Shown: positions 62,786 through 64,000 of the stretch, in pieces
How the letters are laid out: each line of letters starts with the position of its first letter
Numbering within the stretch: the stretch's first letter is position 1
Origin: Marchantia polymorpha subsp. ruderalis
Lineage: Eukaryota; Streptophyta; Marchantiopsida; Marchantiales; Marchantiaceae
Reading direction: 5' to 3'
DNA: 64,000 nucleotides
Assembly: GCA_037833965.1 (NCBI GenBank)
Contig: AP031351.1
Location: 20,100,501 to 20,164,500 of the forward strand
Program-made: the position numbers and the translations under genes
The notes under the pieces: generated by a model
The model's database searches: none
Told to the model about the DNA's origin: nothing
What the model saw: the letters and a program-made list of their open reading frames with translations, nothing else

Positions 62786-64000
62786 TTCGCTATCAGCACT
62801 GATAACCAACTTAGGGTTCTGAAACTTGGCCTCAAGTTTTTGAACCCTCCGGTGGTTCATTTGCTGATTTAAGGCATTTAGGCAACCCCTGGATTCTTAC
62901 CAGCATTCTAGTATGTGCTGTACACAGATGTATAACACCATTGTAGCAGCTCTGTGGGACTGGGGAGGAGTACATAGATTGACAGCAATGAGAAACCAGT
63001 CCTTCTCTGGTCGACATCCAGTATGTCCGTTGCGGCTGTGATTGCCGGGAATCTCTTATTCTGATCAATGCATCATCAGAACGTGCTTTCGAATTATCAG
63101 CAGATTTGCGACTGATATGTTGGTAGCACGAAGGCAGGAGGGCATTTCGATGTATACGCAAGCAGATGGACGAGGACGAAAGCGCGAAGTTTTGAAAGGA
63201 TTGACGATCTCGTCTGAGAAAGTTCATCCTAAGCTTTTGGCGCACAGATCCAGCAGGTTATATTCACATCCGAGCTGTCCTATACAACACGTAAAGTATG
63301 TAAGTCTCACCTATCACTAAACCAAGTCTTCGAGATTTCATCTAGGCTGCACGTAGTCAGCTGCTGTGAACGTGAAGGCCTCCCAATGCTGTGCTGCTCA
63401 AAACTTGGTGTTTCGTCTGTAGGATATGTAAATTGAGACATTTCCTTAGTTTCAGATAGAGGTCGCATTCTTTGTATAAGAAGATTTATCTTCTCCCTTC
63501 AATTATACATCTGAAAGTCAGCGTCTTCGAATTCTGACGAGGCATGAATGCTTCTGCAACATGTACATGTCCATGTGTTGGCACATCTTCATTCCGTAGG
63601 AAGTACTTAGACACCCGGCCAGCTAAGTTGGATCAACACAGGTCCAAGATTATTCTTGAGCTCTAGACCTGCATGTATGGATACATCTGATTCCAGATTG
63701 AAAATAAGAACTCCAATCTTGGAAACAAGGGAAAAATCTTCTTCAAGGTTTATGAGTTTGTATGTTTTAGATATCCTAGAGAGTTATCCCTTGAGGCTTG
63801 TCTCGCACATTCTAGTCTGGTCTTACATGGGTTCTGAAATAATTTAGGCTCTATGAGATCAAAAAAATCAAATCATAGCCAATTAATTGGAGTTTCCAGA
63901 GTTAGCTTGTGAAGAAGGAACGAATTTCAAAAGAGCAGCAAATATCTACCTCCGCCGAGACGAGAAATCACCGAAATTGGTACTTTCGCCAACGGAATCT
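62786..64000. other. 3' flank of the TCP gene
   Basis: No coding sequence recognised. It probably contains the TCP 3' UTR; short frames on both strands show no motif. Confidence 0.45.

Overview
The window is nuclear DNA from a land plant. Genes have many short exons with GT-AG introns. Proteins of plant type are present: a class II TCP transcription factor, a SEC16/MAIGO5-type protein and an AP-2 sigma subunit. Leaders are long and GC-rich or CT/GA-rich, and gene-poor stretches are filled by AT-rich, decayed LTR retroelements. A chloroplast-type CrtI-like oxidoreductase and a very long R-domain TCP fit a bryophyte or other early-diverging land plant better than a flowering plant. The species is not determined.

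Layout. 1-1484 (minus) is the N-terminal coding exon of a SEC16-like ER-exit-site scaffold that runs off the left edge; its leader carries two tiny uORFs. About 6.2-8.85 kb is an AT-rich island with remains of a Ty3/Gypsy-like reverse transcriptase. 8.85-15.4 kb shows no convincing gene. 15,473-16,818 (minus) is a four-exon G-patch protein. It is divergent, across a 1.3-kb gap, from a four-exon gene at 18,121-19,633 (plus) for an acidic, probably nuclear protein. 21,005-23,474 (minus) is a six-exon twin-CX9C (CHCH) protein resembling the MICOS subunit MIC19. 25,398-27,711 (minus) is the AP-2 sigma subunit, with an ATG-only first coding exon and a decayed tandem duplication in one intron. 30,003-35,449 (plus) is a CrtI/phytoene-desaturase-family FAD oxidoreductase with a predicted plastid transit peptide and one GC-AG intron.

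35.5-43.3 kb has no supported gene. From 43.4 to about 50.9 kb lies a second AT-rich island: an (AT)14 tract, an 87-bp tandem repeat, and a minus-strand Ty1/Copia fossil with recognisable primer-binding site, integrase end, reverse transcriptase and RNase H, all broken by stops. 50.9-57.1 kb is non-coding as far as I can see, with a strong 16-bp hairpin. The right end is a class II (CIN/TCP2-24-like) TCP transcription factor, 59,300-62,785 (plus), about 1,133 residues, nearly all in one exon and preceded by a GC/CT-rich leader region.

The genes are unrelated single-copy housekeeping or regulatory genes (ER export, endocytosis, mitochondrial cristae, RNA-related nuclear proteins, carotenoid-type chemistry, development). 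There is no operon-like logic. All exon models were derived by eye from reading frame, splice consensus and phase agreement, without transcript data.
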